Assembly: GCA_002427325.1 (NCBI GenBank)
Contig: DIQS01000070.1
Location: 7,313 to 21,123, forward strand
Source of the DNA: Cloacimonetes bacterium UBA5456
GTDB lineage: Bacteria; Cloacimonadota; Cloacimonadia; Cloacimonadales; Cloacimonadaceae
Direction of reading: 5' to 3'
DNA: 13,811 nucleotides
The notes under the pieces are model-generated. The model worked only from the letters and a program-made list of their open reading frames with translations. It had not been told where the DNA came from and searched no databases. Of the stretch, positions 13,720 to 13,811 are shown piece after piece; the first letter of the stretch is position 1, and each line of letters opens with the position of its first letter. A program made the position numbers and the translations under genes.

Positions 13720-13811
13720 TTTCCTATCCTTCCTTATAGGGTTCAGCTTAGTTTCCGCTTATGATATGGTCATGCTGATGACCACATCATGACCATATCA
13801 TGACCAGAACC
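13720..13811 (+). repeat. Palindromic intergenic repeat element, copy B (cut by window edge)
   Basis: The core from GGGTTC at 13739 to the window end matches copy A over 73 bases with seven mismatches and no gaps; the last 36 bases are identical. The left flank (TTTCC...CTTCCTTAT) resembles the left terminal repeat of copy A. The hairpin here is perfect: 13761-13772 pairs with 13790-13801 over 12 bp, then a TGC bulge and TGATG/CATCA with an ACCA loop. The right terminal arm lies mostly outside the window. It sits upstream of the CotH-protein gene. Confidence 0.8.

Overview
The window looks like chromosome from a Gram-negative, strictly anaerobic bacterium of the FCB superphylum, possibly Cloacimonadota. 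The phylum is an inference. It rests on a 1224-residue exported protein ending in a FlgD-like C-terminal sorting domain, on lamin-tail and CotH-kinase domains in that protein, on LolC/E-type lipoprotein export (so an outer membrane), and on a superoxide reductase / rubrerythrin / rubredoxin operon typical of anaerobes. Genes are dense, mostly with good Shine-Dalgarno sites, and I see no phage, transposase, tRNA, rRNA or CRISPR.

Left part (1-4024): a minus-strand pair, a LolC/E-type permease followed by the 5' part of rarA (cut by the window edge), is transcribed away from a plus-strand four-gene operon. That operon encodes an ECF sigma factor, a membrane-anchored zinc-finger anti-sigma factor, a membrane-anchored CnrX/Spy-like periplasmic protein and a secreted Spy/CpxP-like protein. 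It reads as an envelope or metal stress circuit. The last two genes overlap by 155 bp in different frames. The divergent promoter region carries a symmetric pair of TTGACG boxes placed so that both first ATGs could be leaderless. A strong terminator ends the operon.

Middle (4025-7389): a non-coding gap of about 320 bp holds a 118-bp palindromic repeat element, followed by a plus-strand operon of a PhoU-like DUF47 protein, a PiT-type phosphate transporter with a long soluble C-terminal tail, and an AEC-family permease. A terminator able to work on both strands separates this operon from the convergent genes.

Right-middle (7410-9835): minus-strand genes. The oxidative-stress operon runs superoxide reductase, rubrerythrin, then a 46-residue rubredoxin, and ends in a perfect 10-bp-stem terminator. 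Beyond that terminator lie a small ferritin-like di-iron protein and tsaB (tRNA t6A modification), which overlap by four bases. Superoxide reductase would turn superoxide into peroxide, rubrerythrin would reduce the peroxide, and rubredoxin is the likely electron donor to both.

Right (9837-13811): one very large minus-strand gene for the multidomain exported CotH-kinase protein, then an AT-rich upstream region. At the extreme edge is a second copy of the palindromic repeat, in the same orientation and 9629 bp from the first. The repeat pair, the overlapping genes in the sigma operon and the transporter tail are the most interesting points.
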